Of a stretch of 44,640 nucleotides of DNA, positions 17,085-25,533 are shown in pieces. The stretch comes from SIG480 sp045546975 (GTDB lineage Bacteria; Bacillota; Clostridia; Oscillospirales; JAAYXM01). Position 1 is the first letter of the stretch. Every line of letters begins with the position of its first letter. The DNA lies in assembly GCA_045546975.1 (NCBI GenBank), contig JAZQDV010000016.1, forward strand, positions 1 through 44,640. Direction: 5' to 3'. Made by a program: the position numbers and the translations under genes. The notes beneath the pieces were generated by a model. That model was not told the origin of the DNA. It searched no databases and worked only from the letters and a program-made list of their open reading frames with translations.

Positions 17085-17549
17085 ATGCGAGCAGTTATAA
17101 CACGTGTAAAATCGGCAGAGGTGAAAATCTCCGGTGAGACACATTCAAAAATAAAAAACGGACTTCTCATCCTGCTCGGTGTATCTCACAACGACACAGC
17201 AGCTGATGCGGAATACCTTGCAAAGAAAATCTCAATGATGCGGATTTTTGAGGATTCCGAAGAGAAAATGAACCTCTCCTGCTCAGAGGTAAACGGTGAG
17301 ATGATGGTAGTTTCAAACTTTACACTCTATGCAAATACGCAGAAGGGCAATCGCCCGAGCTTTGTCGATGCGGCTCGTCCGGAGCTTGCGAGACCTCTTT
17401 ATGAGTACTTTGTATCACTTCTGCGGGATGCGGGGTATAAGACGGAAACAGGCGTGTTTGGTGCATATATGGAGCTTGAGTCGGTAAACGACGGCCCTGT
17501 GACTGTAGTTATAAGCACCGAGGATGTTTTCGGGGGAGCAGAAAGATGA
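17085..17549 (+). CDS. dtd: D-aminoacyl-tRNA deacylase
   Basis: 154 residues, normal length. It hydrolyses D-aminoacyl-tRNA and Gly-tRNA-Ala, protecting translation in the cytoplasm. The first active-site motif reads SNFTLYANTQKGNRPSF at about residues 77-93, where most members have SQFTL. The second motif is NDGPVTV near the C-terminus. AAGGAGG precedes ATG 17085. It sits between relA and an MBL hydrolase with which it overlaps by 4 bases (ATGA), an order common in Firmicutes. Confidence 0.95.
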   Translation: MRAVITRVKSAEVKISGETHSKIKNGLLILLGVSHNDTAADAEYLAKKISMMRIFEDSEEKMNLSCSEVNGEMMVVSNFTLYANTQKGNRPSFVDAARPELARPLYEYFVSLLRDAGYKTETGVFGAYMELESVNDGPVTVVISTEDVFGGAER

Positions 17550-18175
17550 AAATAGACCGCTTGACAGTCGGATTTCTTTCCACAAATTGCTATATTGTAA
17601 GCGATGGGGAAAATGCAGTTGTGATTGATCCGGGCGCAGATGCGGAGGGGATACTCCAAAAGCTTTCTGATGAAAAACTCCGGCTTTCCGCCATCTTTTT
17701 AACTCATGCACACTTTGACCATACCCTTGCGGTGAAGAAGATAAAAGACGAAACGGGCGCACCCATATATGCGGCAGCGGGAGAAAAAGAGCGTCTGCGC
17801 GATGCGGAAATTTCAGGACATACGATGCTTCGTCGACGTGAGTTCGTTCCACTCTCAGCAGATGAGGAGTTTTTTGACGGTATGAAGCTCACCTTCGGGG
17901 AAATGGATTTTGAGATTATTTTAACGCCCGGACATACCGAGGGAAGTGTATGTATAATCACGGAAGATGCGATGTTTTCGGGGGATACTCTCTTTGAGGG
18001 CACCTGCGGACGCTGTGACCTTCAAGGCGGAAGCTTTCCTGAAATGCTCAAATCTCTTAAAAGGCTCTATAATATAGAGCGCGATTATGATGTGTACCCG
18101 GGTCACGGGGAAAAGACTACACTTTCCCGTGAAAAAATGTATAATCCGTATATGGCAGAGGCGGTAAAACAGTGA
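17546..18175 (+). CDS. MBL-fold metal-dependent hydrolase (YcbL/GloB-like)
   Basis: 209 residues. The metallo-beta-lactamase motif THAHFDH supplies H54, H56, D58 and H59; PGHTEGS and the late PGHGEKT supply further ligands. Small proteins of this group are glyoxalase-II-like thioester hydrolases of unproven substrate. The start ATG overlaps the dtd stop (ATGA), with GGGGGAG upstream. Its own stop overlaps the GTG start of hemZ. Tight coupling with dtd and hemZ is conserved in Clostridia, but no shared function is known to me. Confidence 0.9.
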   Translation: MKIDRLTVGFLSTNCYIVSDGENAVVIDPGADAEGILQKLSDEKLRLSAIFLTHAHFDHTLAVKKIKDETGAPIYAAAGEKERLRDAEISGHTMLRRREFVPLSADEEFFDGMKLTFGEMDFEIILTPGHTEGSVCIITEDAMFSGDTLFEGTCGRCDLQGGSFPEMLKSLKRLYNIERDYDVYPGHGEKTTLSREKMYNPYMAEAVKQ

Positions 18176-19638
18176 AGATTTATCTTAAAGGTCACGACCT
18201 TGAGTTTGCAACGCAGCAGATATATATGTGTATGTTTCCGGGACTTCATGCGGAGTTTGTCCCATTAGAACCAAATGAAGGAGACTATATAGTTTCAAGT
18301 CTTGAGGTTTTGGGAGAAGAGCTTGTTTCACAAACCGAAATGCATCTTGGTGGAAAAGAAGTTGTAAAAACTGCAACCGAGCCGTATCCAAAAACCGATG
18401 ACTGTGAGGAAATAAAGCGCGCAAAGCGTCGAGCCGTAAAGACTTCGCTTTATCTTGCTTCGGTAGAGTTTTTGCCCCAAAAACCTGCTTGGGGAGCGCT
18501 TACGGGAATACGACCGTCGAAGGTCGCAATCAAATATCTTGAGGATGGAAAGAGCGCAGAGGAAACAATAGAGCTTATGCAGAGCGACTATTTCGTTTCG
18601 CCTGAGCGGGCAAAGCTTGCAACAACATGTGCAGTTCGCGCACGTGAGCTTTCAAAAAAAGCAAGCAGGCACGATGTATCGCTCTATGTCGGCATCCCGT
18701 TTTGTGCATCAAGATGCAAATACTGTTCATTTGTCAGCCACTCCGTAGAAAAGGCGCGTCACCTTATCTCTCCGTATCTCGAAATGCTGAGAAGTGAAAT
18801 AGAACTTCTCGGACGTGCTGTGCGCGAAGTAGGGCTCAATCTTGCGTCAGTCTATATAGGCGGAGGTACACCGACTGCGCTTTCAAATGATGAGCTTCGC
18901 TTTGTCATGGAGTGCATAGCACGGAATTTCGATATAAAGAATGTTCCTGAGTATACAGTTGAGGGTGGAAGACCGGATACGCTATCGCGAGAAAAAATAA
19001 AGACAATACGCTCTCTCGGAGCAACACGCATAAGTGTAAATCCGCAGACAATGAACGACGGTATCTTAAAGGCAATGGACCGTCGCCATACGGCAGACGA
19101 TGTCGTTCGGGCGATAGGTGATGTGAGAAATGTCGGCGGACTTGTCATAAACACCGACCTTATAGCAGGGCTTCCGGGAGACGATCTCAAAAGCTTTGAA
19201 AACTCGATAGACCGGGTGGTAGAGCTTGACCCTGAAAACATAACGGTACATACTCTTGCGCTAAAAAAAGGCTCATCTCTCAGGCGAGAGGGTGCGGGGA
19301 TTCCAAATGGTGATGTGACGGCAGAGATGGTAAACTACGCACTCTCACTTCTTGGTGAGAAAGGATATGTTCCGTATTACCTTTACAGGCAGAAGTATAT
19401 GTCGGGAAATCTTGAAAACGTGGGATATTCAAAGCCTGGTTTTGAAAACTTATATAACAACTATATTATGGATGAGCTCCACACAATTCTCTCGGCAGGA
19501 GCAGGTGGAGTAACAAAGCTTATTGACAAGGGTGCGGGAAAAATAGAGCGAATATTCAACCCCAAATATCCATATGAATACAATAATGCAGAAGAGAAGA
19601 TAAAAGAGACGGAAAAGAGGATAAAAGAATTTTTTTAA
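18172..19638 (+). CDS. hemZ: Coproporphyrinogen dehydrogenase-like radical SAM protein HemZ
   Basis: 488 residues from GTG 18172, overlapping the preceding stop by 4 bases. The radical SAM cluster motif is C178-x3-C182-x2-C185 in PFCASRCKYC, followed by YIGGGTPTAL. The HemW/HemN-like C-terminal part contains YYLYRQKYMSGNLENVGY. The first ~165 residues form the extra N-terminal region typical of HemZ in Bacillus and Clostridia. The annotated role is oxygen-independent oxidation of coproporphyrinogen III, but no other haem genes are in the window, so a different substrate is possible. Confidence 0.92.
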   Translation: MKIYLKGHDLEFATQQIYMCMFPGLHAEFVPLEPNEGDYIVSSLEVLGEELVSQTEMHLGGKEVVKTATEPYPKTDDCEEIKRAKRRAVKTSLYLASVEFLPQKPAWGALTGIRPSKVAIKYLEDGKSAEETIELMQSDYFVSPERAKLATTCAVRARELSKKASRHDVSLYVGIPFCASRCKYCSFVSHSVEKARHLISPYLEMLRSEIELLGRAVREVGLNLASVYIGGGTPTALSNDELRFVMECIARNFDIKNVPEYTVEGGRPDTLSREKIKTIRSLGATRISVNPQTMNDGILKAMDRRHTADDVVRAIGDVRNVGGLVINTDLIAGLPGDDLKSFENSIDRVVELDPENITVHTLALKKGSSLRREGAGIPNGDVTAEMVNYALSLLGEKGYVPYYLYRQKYMSGNLENVGYSKPGFENLYNNYIMDELHTILSAGAGGVTKLIDKGAGKIERIFNPKYPYEYNNAEEKIKETEKRIKEFF

Positions 19639-19653
19639 TCAGGATGATGACTT

Positions 19654-20589
19654 ATGGCATTGAATTTAAGTGAAGTTAATCGTAGAATTATCTCCGACCC
19701 TCGCGGTTTTGTTGCGGAGTGTGAGCAAAACTACAGTGATATGGTTATGTCTGCGGCAAGAAAGATAGCAGACAGAATAAATGAAAGCTGTGTTGTTCTT
19801 CTTTCCGGCCCGTCAGGCTCGGGAAAGACAACGACGGCCTTGAAGCTTGAAAGCGCGCTTGAAAAACTCGGCGTTGGCTCTGTTCCAATTTCGCTTGACG
19901 ACTATTTTCTCACAGTTGATTATGAAACTGCGCCCAAGGACGAAAAGGGGAATATAGATTACGAGTCACCCGACTGTATAGATATACCGCTTCTTGACGC
20001 TCACATAAAGGAACTTATAAACGGTGGAGAGGTACTTGTGCCGAAGTTTGACTTTAAGTCGCAGTCGCGATCCGGTATAACTACTCCGCTGAGACTCCGT
20101 AAAAACGAGATTGTAATTTTTGAAGGAATCCACGCGCTTAACGATAGGATAACCTCATCAGCAGGGGAGCACGGAACAAGGCTCTATATTTCCGCACGCG
20201 AAAACTTCCTTCACGACGGGAAACTGTTTTTCAAAGGCACGTGGACCCGCCTCACCAGAAGACTTGTCCGTGACAATCTTTTCCGCGGAGCAAGTGCGGA
20301 TTTCACGCTTCCGATATGGGACAACATCCGTCGCGGTGAGAAGAAGTACATTTCTCCATTCAAGGACCGTGCGGACATAACGATAAACTCAACCCACGGA
20401 TATGAGATAAACGTACTCAAAAAACACCTCAAAGCAGCGATTACAAGCGTACCTGAGGGAATTCCGCGCTACAATGAAATATTGGAGCTTCTCGATAATA
20501 TAGAGGCATTTTCAGACCTTTCGGACCTTTTTGTGCCAAAGGATTCGCTTCTTCGCGAGTTTATAGGCGGCGGAAACTTCAAGTATTGA
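19654..20589 (+). CDS. Uridine-kinase-like nucleoside kinase
   Basis: 311 residues. The P-loop GPSGSGKT is at 52-59, followed by SLDDYFLTVDYETAPKDE, which matches the uridine kinase/phosphoribulokinase nucleoside-binding region, and FEGIHALNDRI as the Walker-B-like element. The proteins phosphorylate nucleosides with ATP or GTP. Many clostridial relatives carry a TGS-type N-terminal extension that is absent here. AGGA precedes ATG 19654, 15 bases after hemZ, so it is the last gene of the recJ cluster. The promoter of the next gene overlaps its stop codon. Confidence 0.87.
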   Translation: MALNLSEVNRRIISDPRGFVAECEQNYSDMVMSAARKIADRINESCVVLLSGPSGSGKTTTALKLESALEKLGVGSVPISLDDYFLTVDYETAPKDEKGNIDYESPDCIDIPLLDAHIKELINGGEVLVPKFDFKSQSRSGITTPLRLRKNEIVIFEGIHALNDRITSSAGEHGTRLYISARENFLHDGKLFFKGTWTRLTRRLVRDNLFRGASADFTLPIWDNIRRGEKKYISPFKDRADITINSTHGYEINVLKKHLKAAITSVPEGIPRYNEILELLDNIEAFSDLSDLFVPKDSLLREFIGGGNFKY

Positions 20590-20614
20590 TTTTAGAATTA
20601 AGAAATAGTATAAT
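20586..20614 (+). promoter_or_regulatory. Sigma-A promoter of the zinc-ribbon gene
   Basis: TTGATT (20586-20591), a 17-base spacer and TATAAT (20609-20614). The -35 box includes the stop codon of the kinase gene. Confidence 0.6.
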
Positions 20615-20644
20615 TTAATTGTAAAACACAGGGAGGTTTATGGA

Positions 20645-21043
20645 ATGAACGATAAGATTAAGAACATCTGGGATAAAATAGTTGCAGGCGCGGGCGTTGC
20701 AGGTGAGTTTGCAACAAAAACTGCAAATACTGCAGGAAAGAAAGCAACAGATATTTATAATACATCCAAATTAAGCCTCAAGGTTTTTGATTTGAAGACG
20801 GATGTGGACGTACTCTACAAAGAAGTCGGACGTATCATTTATGCAGCACACACAAACGAGGCTGCTTCGACCGAGGAGCTTGATGAAAAGCTTCTCAAGA
20901 TAGACGCAAAGCTTTCGGAGATAGAAGAGATAAAGGCGACGATCGAAAGTATGAAGTCTGCAAAGCGTTGTCCTGAGTGCAACAAGGAAAATCCGCGCGA
21001 CAGTGCATTTTGCGCAAGCTGCGGAGCAAAGTTTGAAGACTGA
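20645..21043 (+). CDS. Small protein with C-terminal zinc ribbon
   Basis: 132 residues. No membrane segment or signal. The first ~50 residues are an alanine/lysine-rich amphipathic segment, then a predicted coiled coil at about 75-105, and a C-terminal double CxxC zinc ribbon (C109, C112, C123, C126) of the DUF-type often found at protein ends. GGGAGG precedes ATG 20645, and it has its own promoter. A GC-rich hairpin follows. It may organise a protein complex or bind nucleic acid, but nothing in the sequence settles this; no named family was recognised. Confidence 0.82.
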   Translation: MNDKIKNIWDKIVAGAGVAGEFATKTANTAGKKATDIYNTSKLSLKVFDLKTDVDVLYKEVGRIIYAAHTNEAASTEELDEKLLKIDAKLSEIEEIKATIESMKSAKRCPECNKENPRDSAFCASCGAKFED

Positions 21044-21048
21044 TAAGA

Positions 21049-21076
21049 AGGCGGCGCAAAACGCCGCCTGAAGTTT
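21049..21076 (+). terminator. Probable terminator after the zinc-ribbon gene
   Basis: AGGCGGCG and CGCCGCCT form an 8-bp GC-rich stem with loop CAAAA, followed by GAAGTTTTA. The U-run is short, so some read-through into mtaD is likely. Confidence 0.6.
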
Positions 21077-21092
21077 TATAAGGAAGTTTGTT

Positions 21093-22376
21093 ATGGATAT
21101 ACTTTTTAAGAATGCAACTGTGATTACAATGGATGAGAGTGTCCCTTATCTTGAAAACGCATACATTGCAATCAAGGGAAAAACAATAGAGTATATAGGA
21201 AAAGATAAGCCGAAAGAAGTCGCCTCCCGTGAGATTGATGCGAGCGGCAAAGTCATTATGCCGGGACTTATAAATACCCATACCCACGTGCCGATGACCT
21301 TGTTTCGTGGGCTGTCTGACGACTGCGAGCTTAACGATTGGTTATTCAACCATATTTTCCCCGCCGAGGACAAGCTTACGGCAGAAAAGGTATATGCCGG
21401 GACAAGCCTTGCTCTTTGCGAGATGCTCGCATCCGGAACCACTTCGTTTTCGGACAGCTATTTTTTCACAGATGCAATTTTTGATGCAACGCTCTCTTCG
21501 GGTATAAAGGCAAACCTCTCCCGCTCAATTGTCGGTGACGGTGAGGGTTTTGAATCTATGCCGTCTGTTTCTGAAATGGAGAGTCTGATTGAAAAGACAA
21601 GGGCTCAGGGTGGGGGTAGAGTCCGTGCGGATATATCAATCCATGCAGAATATACATCCGAAACACTCTGCAGACAAAAGGTTTCAGAGTATGCAAAAAA
21701 GAACGGGCTTATTCTTCAGATTCATACCTCTGAGACAAAATCCGAGCACGAGGCGTGCGTTAAGAAGTACGGAAGAACTCCAACGGAACAGTTTGAGCAC
21801 GAAGGCCTTTTTGAAGGAGTGAAGCCTCTTCTCGCACATTGCTGCTATGTGACGGAAAACGATATGGAAATCATAAAGAGTTATGGAGGCTCCGTTGCTC
21901 ATTGTCCATGTAGTAACTTAAAGCTCGCTTCCGGTGTTGCTCCTGTCCTTGAAATGCAGAGGAAGGGTATAAACGTGACGCTCGGAACAGACGGTGTTGC
22001 AAGTAACAACAATACTGATATGTTTGAGGAGATAAAGCTTTTTGCGATTCTCCATAAAGGAATAAACAACAACCCGACTGCAATTGATGCGCTCAATTCC
22101 CTTCGCACAGCAACAGTAAGCGGAGCCTGTGCGCAGGGAAGAGACGATACTGCAGTTCTCAAAAAAGGATTTTGTGCAGACCTTATTATGCTCGATTTTA
22201 ACCGTCCGCACCTTACACCTGCATATAGTGCGGCCTCAAACATCGTATATGCTGCAAATGGAAGCGATGTTGTTCTTACGATGGTTGACGGCAGGATACT
22301 CTACGAGAACGGCGAGTTTATGACACTTGACGTTGAACGTATTATGCATGATGTAAACGCGCTTGTGACCGCATAA
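21093..22376 (+). CDS. mtaD: 5'-methylthioadenosine/S-adenosylhomocysteine deaminase
   Basis: 427 residues, amidohydrolase family. Metal ligands H63 and H65 in NTHTHVPMT, then HAEYT, HTSET and AHCCYVTE segments, and the late aspartate in TDGVASNNNTDMFEE. The enzyme deaminates the adenine ring of methylthioadenosine, S-adenosylhomocysteine and sometimes adenosine, replacing the usual nucleosidase in methyl-group recycling. AAGGAAG precedes ATG 21093. A generic adenosine or guanine deaminase is the main alternative; the NNNTDMFEE motif favours MtaD. Confidence 0.9.
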   Translation: MDILFKNATVITMDESVPYLENAYIAIKGKTIEYIGKDKPKEVASREIDASGKVIMPGLINTHTHVPMTLFRGLSDDCELNDWLFNHIFPAEDKLTAEKVYAGTSLALCEMLASGTTSFSDSYFFTDAIFDATLSSGIKANLSRSIVGDGEGFESMPSVSEMESLIEKTRAQGGGRVRADISIHAEYTSETLCRQKVSEYAKKNGLILQIHTSETKSEHEACVKKYGRTPTEQFEHEGLFEGVKPLLAHCCYVTENDMEIIKSYGGSVAHCPCSNLKLASGVAPVLEMQRKGINVTLGTDGVASNNNTDMFEEIKLFAILHKGINNNPTAIDALNSLRTATVSGACAQGRDDTAVLKKGFCADLIMLDFNRPHLTPAYSAASNIVYAANGSDVVLTMVDGRILYENGEFMTLDVERIMHDVNALVTA

Positions 22377-22434
22377 AAAATAAAAGCATGACATAAATTC
22401 ACATATCAGTATTTTGAGGATGTGAACTTGTGTT

Positions 22435-24009
22435 ATGAAAGAGAGAAAACAAAGCTTTATCCACGGTGCTGCCGTCCTTGCTGTGTCTGGGGTGGCAGTA
22501 AAGCTTATCGGTGCGCTTTTTAAGATTCCTCTGGGGACAATTCTTGGTCCGGTGGGAATGGCAAGTTTTTCAGTTGCGTATAACATCTATGCACTCTTGT
22601 TTGTGCTTTCAACGGCGGGTGTGCCGATTGCCGTATCGAAGCTTGTTTCTGAAAGTGTTGCACGTTCAAGATATTACGAGGCAGGAAAGATTTATAGGGT
22701 TTCAAGGCTTGTTTTTGTTCTTTTCGGTCTTTCTGGGTTTGCATTGCTTTACTTTTTCGCGCCTCAAATTTCGGGGATTATGGGAAACCGTGAGGCATAC
22801 CTTGCAGTCAGGGCGATATCTCCTGCGGTGCTTTTCGTTTCCTTCTCTGCGATAAACCGCGGATATTTTCAGGGTCTTTCTGATATGTACCCGACCGCAA
22901 CGTCCGAGGTGCTTGAGGCTCTCGGCAAACTTATTTTCGGGCTTTTGCCTGCACTTTACTTAAAAAGGTGTGGCTGTTCGGATTTTGAGGTTGCGGCAGG
23001 TGCCGTTCTGGGAGTCAGCTCAGGCGCCCTTTTGTCGGCTTTGTTTTTTGCTTTGAGGAAAGGCAAGTTCGACAAAACTTCGCGTGGTGAGAGCAGAAAG
23101 GCAAAGGAAATACTTTTTTCTCTTTTGAGGATGAGTGTGCCGATAACTCTCGGCGCGTCTGTGATAAGCCTTACAAACGTGATAGACAGCGCAATTGTGA
23201 TGAATCTTATGCAAAAAGCTACTATGATAAGTGAAGAACGCGCGAAGTGGCTTTTTGGTGCATATAACTTTTCTTCAACGGTATTCAATCTTCCGTCGGC
23301 TCTTGTTATGACACTCTCGGTATCACTGGTCCCGACGGTGTCCGCGGCTTTTGCAAAAGGTGAGATGAAAAAGCTTTCATACACGGTTAATACAGGTGTG
23401 AAATTTACTATGCTGCTGTCAATGGCTTCAATGTGTGGCATACTCGCACTTTCTGAGGGAATAATTGATTTGATTTACGGGAGCGGGATAGGGCGAGAAT
23501 GCGTATCCGTCTCGGGACAGCTTCTTGCAATAATGTCACCTGCAATAGCCCCGCTATCGCTTGTGAGCATCACGAATGCCATACATCAGGCACTTGGATA
23601 TGCCCAAGTTCCCGTAAAGTCATGTATAGCAGGCTGTGTTGTAAAAATCGTATCAAACCTTATACTTGTCGCAATACCCGAAATAAACATTTACGGTGCG
23701 GCAGTAAGCACGGTACTGTGTTATATGACCATAGCAGTGCTGAATCTTCGCGCGGTTTTGAAATATGGATTCGTACGACTCAAGTTATCCGATGCTTTCA
23801 TGAAACCTGTTTTGCTTGGAATAGTTACATATTCTGCAGCAATACTTTCAAAAAAGGTATTATGTGCGGCATTAAGTGAAAAAATATCTACTCTTGCATC
23901 GGTTGGCGCAGGAGGTGTGGCTTGTATTGTTTGCGCGTTTCTGCTGGGAGTGGTAAGTTTGAAGGAAATAAAAGGACTGTTTTGTCGAAAAAAGTATTCA
24001 ATTTTTTGA
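22435..24009 (+). CDS. SpoVB/YabM-type polysaccharide flippase
   Basis: 524 residues with about 14 membrane segments, MATE/MOP superfamily. The opening GAAVLAVSGVAVKLIGALFKIPLG is typical of SpoVB-like proteins, and EERAKWLFGAYNF fits the family. These proteins move lipid-linked sugars across the membrane for spore cortex or other surface polymers. Its place before mazG, rqcP, yabP, yabQ, divIC and yabR matches Bacillus yabM. ATG 22435 is the first in-frame start, yet the nearest GAGG is 15 bases upstream, so initiation may be weak. A 7-bp inverted repeat surrounds that GAGG. Confidence 0.9.
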   Translation: MKERKQSFIHGAAVLAVSGVAVKLIGALFKIPLGTILGPVGMASFSVAYNIYALLFVLSTAGVPIAVSKLVSESVARSRYYEAGKIYRVSRLVFVLFGLSGFALLYFFAPQISGIMGNREAYLAVRAISPAVLFVSFSAINRGYFQGLSDMYPTATSEVLEALGKLIFGLLPALYLKRCGCSDFEVAAGAVLGVSSGALLSALFFALRKGKFDKTSRGESRKAKEILFSLLRMSVPITLGASVISLTNVIDSAIVMNLMQKATMISEERAKWLFGAYNFSSTVFNLPSALVMTLSVSLVPTVSAAFAKGEMKKLSYTVNTGVKFTMLLSMASMCGILALSEGIIDLIYGSGIGRECVSVSGQLLAIMSPAIAPLSLVSITNAIHQALGYAQVPVKSCIAGCVVKIVSNLILVAIPEINIYGAAVSTVLCYMTIAVLNLRAVLKYGFVRLKLSDAFMKPVLLGIVTYSAAILSKKVLCAALSEKISTLASVGAGGVACIVCAFLLGVVSLKEIKGLFCRKKYSIF

Positions 24010-24065
24010 ATTAAGGTTGAAAAGTTTAGATATTTCAAAAAAATACTTGCAGGAGTGATTCAAAT

Positions 24066-24791
24066 ATGGTAGACTTTTTACGTAAAGATAAGTACGGCTT
24101 TGAGGACCTTGTTGAGATAACAAAAATCCTCCGCTCAGATGAGGGATGTCCGTGGGACCGTGAGCAAACACACAAAAGCGTTCGTATGAATTTCGTTGAG
24201 GAAGCATTCGAAGCTTGTGAGGCTATTGACAATGACGACCCCGTTCTGCTGCTTGAGGAGCTTGGTGATGTTTTGGCACAGGTCGTTTTTCATTCCCAGA
24301 TGGAGGCGGAAGAGGGCAGATTTGATATAAACGATGTTGCTGACGGTGTCTGCAAGAAGTTTATTCATCGCCATCCTCACGTTTTCGGAACAGTTTCGGC
24401 GGAGACCGCTGACGAGGTTTTGAAAAACTGGGATGATATCAAACGCCGTGAAAAGAACCAGAATACGCACTTTTCTGCAATGGATTCCGTTGCGCGCAGC
24501 TTGCCGGCACTTATGCGTGCAGAGAAGCTTCAGAGCAAGGCAAAGAAGGCAGGACTTCCTGTAAAGTCGGCAGAGGAGATATTGGCGCATATAAAAAACT
24601 TGCTTGAGAGTGAGAACGTCGATATCGGCAGCCTTCTTTTCGACGTCGTTGCACTGTCTAGAGCAATTAACGTAAATCCTGAGCAGGAGCTTGATACAAG
24701 AAACGAAAGGTTTATCGAAAACTTCAAAAAGCTTGAAGGGGAAGCTGGGGAGCTTTCAACCCTTCTTTCCGAAAATGCGGACAAGCTTTGA
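24066..24791 (+). CDS. mazG: Nucleoside triphosphate pyrophosphohydrolase MazG
   Basis: 241 residues with two MazG helical domains. The first has the complete metal-binding pattern: E45, E46 and E49, then LEELGDVL with E64, E65 and D68. It hydrolyses (d)NTPs, including damaged ones, to monophosphates. Bacillus YabN has a methyltransferase-like domain fused in front; it is absent here. AGGAG precedes ATG 24066. It lies between the SpoVB-like gene and hup, in the yabM-yabN-yabO order of Bacillus. Confidence 0.94.
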   Translation: MVDFLRKDKYGFEDLVEITKILRSDEGCPWDREQTHKSVRMNFVEEAFEACEAIDNDDPVLLLEELGDVLAQVVFHSQMEAEEGRFDINDVADGVCKKFIHRHPHVFGTVSAETADEVLKNWDDIKRREKNQNTHFSAMDSVARSLPALMRAEKLQSKAKKAGLPVKSAEEILAHIKNLLESENVDIGSLLFDVVALSRAINVNPEQELDTRNERFIENFKKLEGEAGELSTLLSENADKL

Positions 24792-24850
24792 TTCTCTTGA
24801 CTAAATAGGTCGGAGTGGCCTTTTAGATAAAAAATAGGAGGAAGTAACAC

Positions 24851-25126
24851 ATGAACAAAGCAGATTTGGTAAATGTAGTTGCACAGCAGACAGGCTTTTC
24901 AAAGAAGGATGCTGAGAAGGCTATCACAACAACTTTCGATGCTATCACAGCAGCTCTCAAGGCAGGCGATAAGGTTCAGCTCGTAGGCTTTGGTGCTTTT
25001 GAGGTTAAGTCCCGTGCAGCACGTCAGGGCAGAAACCCGCGTACCAAGGAGACTATCACTATCCCCGCATCAAAGAGCCCTGCATTCAAGGCAGGAAAGG
25101 CTCTTAAGGACGCTGTTTCCAAGTAA
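24851..25126 (+). CDS. hup: HU family DNA-binding protein
   Basis: 91 residues, complete. Visible HU landmarks: NKADLVNVVAQQTGFSKKDAE opening in shortened form, GFGAFEVKSRAARQGRNP as the saddle region, and the DNA-intercalating arm with the proline in TITIPASKSPAFKAG. It bends and compacts DNA as a dimer. AGGAGG precedes the ATG. The codon choice is strongly biased, as for a highly expressed gene. The upstream 59 bases contain TTGACT at 24797, but no good -10 box at the right distance. It separates mazG from rqcP. Confidence 0.96.
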   Translation: MNKADLVNVVAQQTGFSKKDAEKAITTTFDAITAALKAGDKVQLVGFGAFEVKSRAARQGRNPRTKETITIPASKSPAFKAGKALKDAVSK

Positions 25127-25142
25127 TTAAACTGATTTTGTG

Positions 25143-25170
25143 TTTGGGGCAGGGTAATTCTTGCCCCAAA
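25143..25170 (+). other. Intergenic stem-loop between hup and rqcP
   Basis: TTTGGGGCA and TGCCCCAAA pair as a 9-bp stem with a 10-base loop; flanking TTTTGT and ACAAAA can extend it. No U-run follows, so it is not a standard terminator. It may stabilise the hup transcript or reduce read-through. Confidence 0.5.
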
Positions 25171-25205
25171 GGACAAAACAAAATTCTCGCAAACGAAGGT
25201 CAATT

Positions 25206-25448
25206 ATGAGAATAGATAAGTATCTCAAGGTATCACGACTTATAAAAAGAAGAACGGTTGCAAATGAAGCCTGTGACAACGGCAGAATCTCGGTAAACGG
25301 AAAACCGGTTAAAGCGTCGTATGACGTTAAGGTGTCCGATATTATTGAGATTTCTTTTGGTACCCGTACGCTTGCAGTGCGCGTTCTTGCCGTTTCTGAG
25401 CATATTCATAAGGATGAAGCGCACACAATGTATGAGGAAGTGCGCTGA
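25206..25448 (+). CDS. rqcP: RqcP (YabO), S4-domain ribosome quality control factor
   Basis: 80 residues from ATG 25206 (AAGGT 5 bases upstream); the TTG start at 25161 is within the preceding hairpin and less likely. Nearly the whole protein is an S4 RNA-binding domain: MRIDKYLKVSRLIKRR, then GRISVNGKPVKASYDVKVGD-like wording. RqcP works with RqcH on stalled 50S subunits to add alanine tails. The position before yabP-yabQ-divIC supports this over the heat-shock paralogue HslR. Confidence 0.92.
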   Translation: MRIDKYLKVSRLIKRRTVANEACDNGRISVNGKPVKASYDVKVSDIIEISFGTRTLAVRVLAVSEHIHKDEAHTMYEEVR

Positions 25449-25476
25449 TTTTTATATCCAAGCGTATTAACTTTGC

Positions 25477-25506
25477 GAATAAACTGCCGAGCCACCTAAT
25501 ATACTT
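25477..25506 (+). promoter_or_regulatory. Possible sporulation-type promoter of yabP
   Basis: GAATA (25477-25481), an 18-base spacer and TATACTT (25500-25506) resemble sigma-G/sigma-F-like elements more than sigma-A. The same arrangement occurs before spoIIP. Which sigma factor reads it is not clear; yabP is a sigma-E gene in Bacillus. Confidence 0.35.
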
Positions 25507-25533
25507 AAGCGAAAAGCTTTTGGAGGTGCGATT

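Noticed and set aside
22377..22434. Sporulation promoter before the SpoVB-like gene (GCATG with GTATTTT)
   Set aside because: The match to sigma-F/G or sigma-E elements is poor, and the segment is explained as well by an inverted repeat.
24792..24850. Sigma-A promoter before hup built on TTGACT at 24797
   Set aside because: No acceptable -10 box lies 16-18 bases downstream; TAGATA is at 21 bases. hup may be read from upstream or from a site I cannot define.
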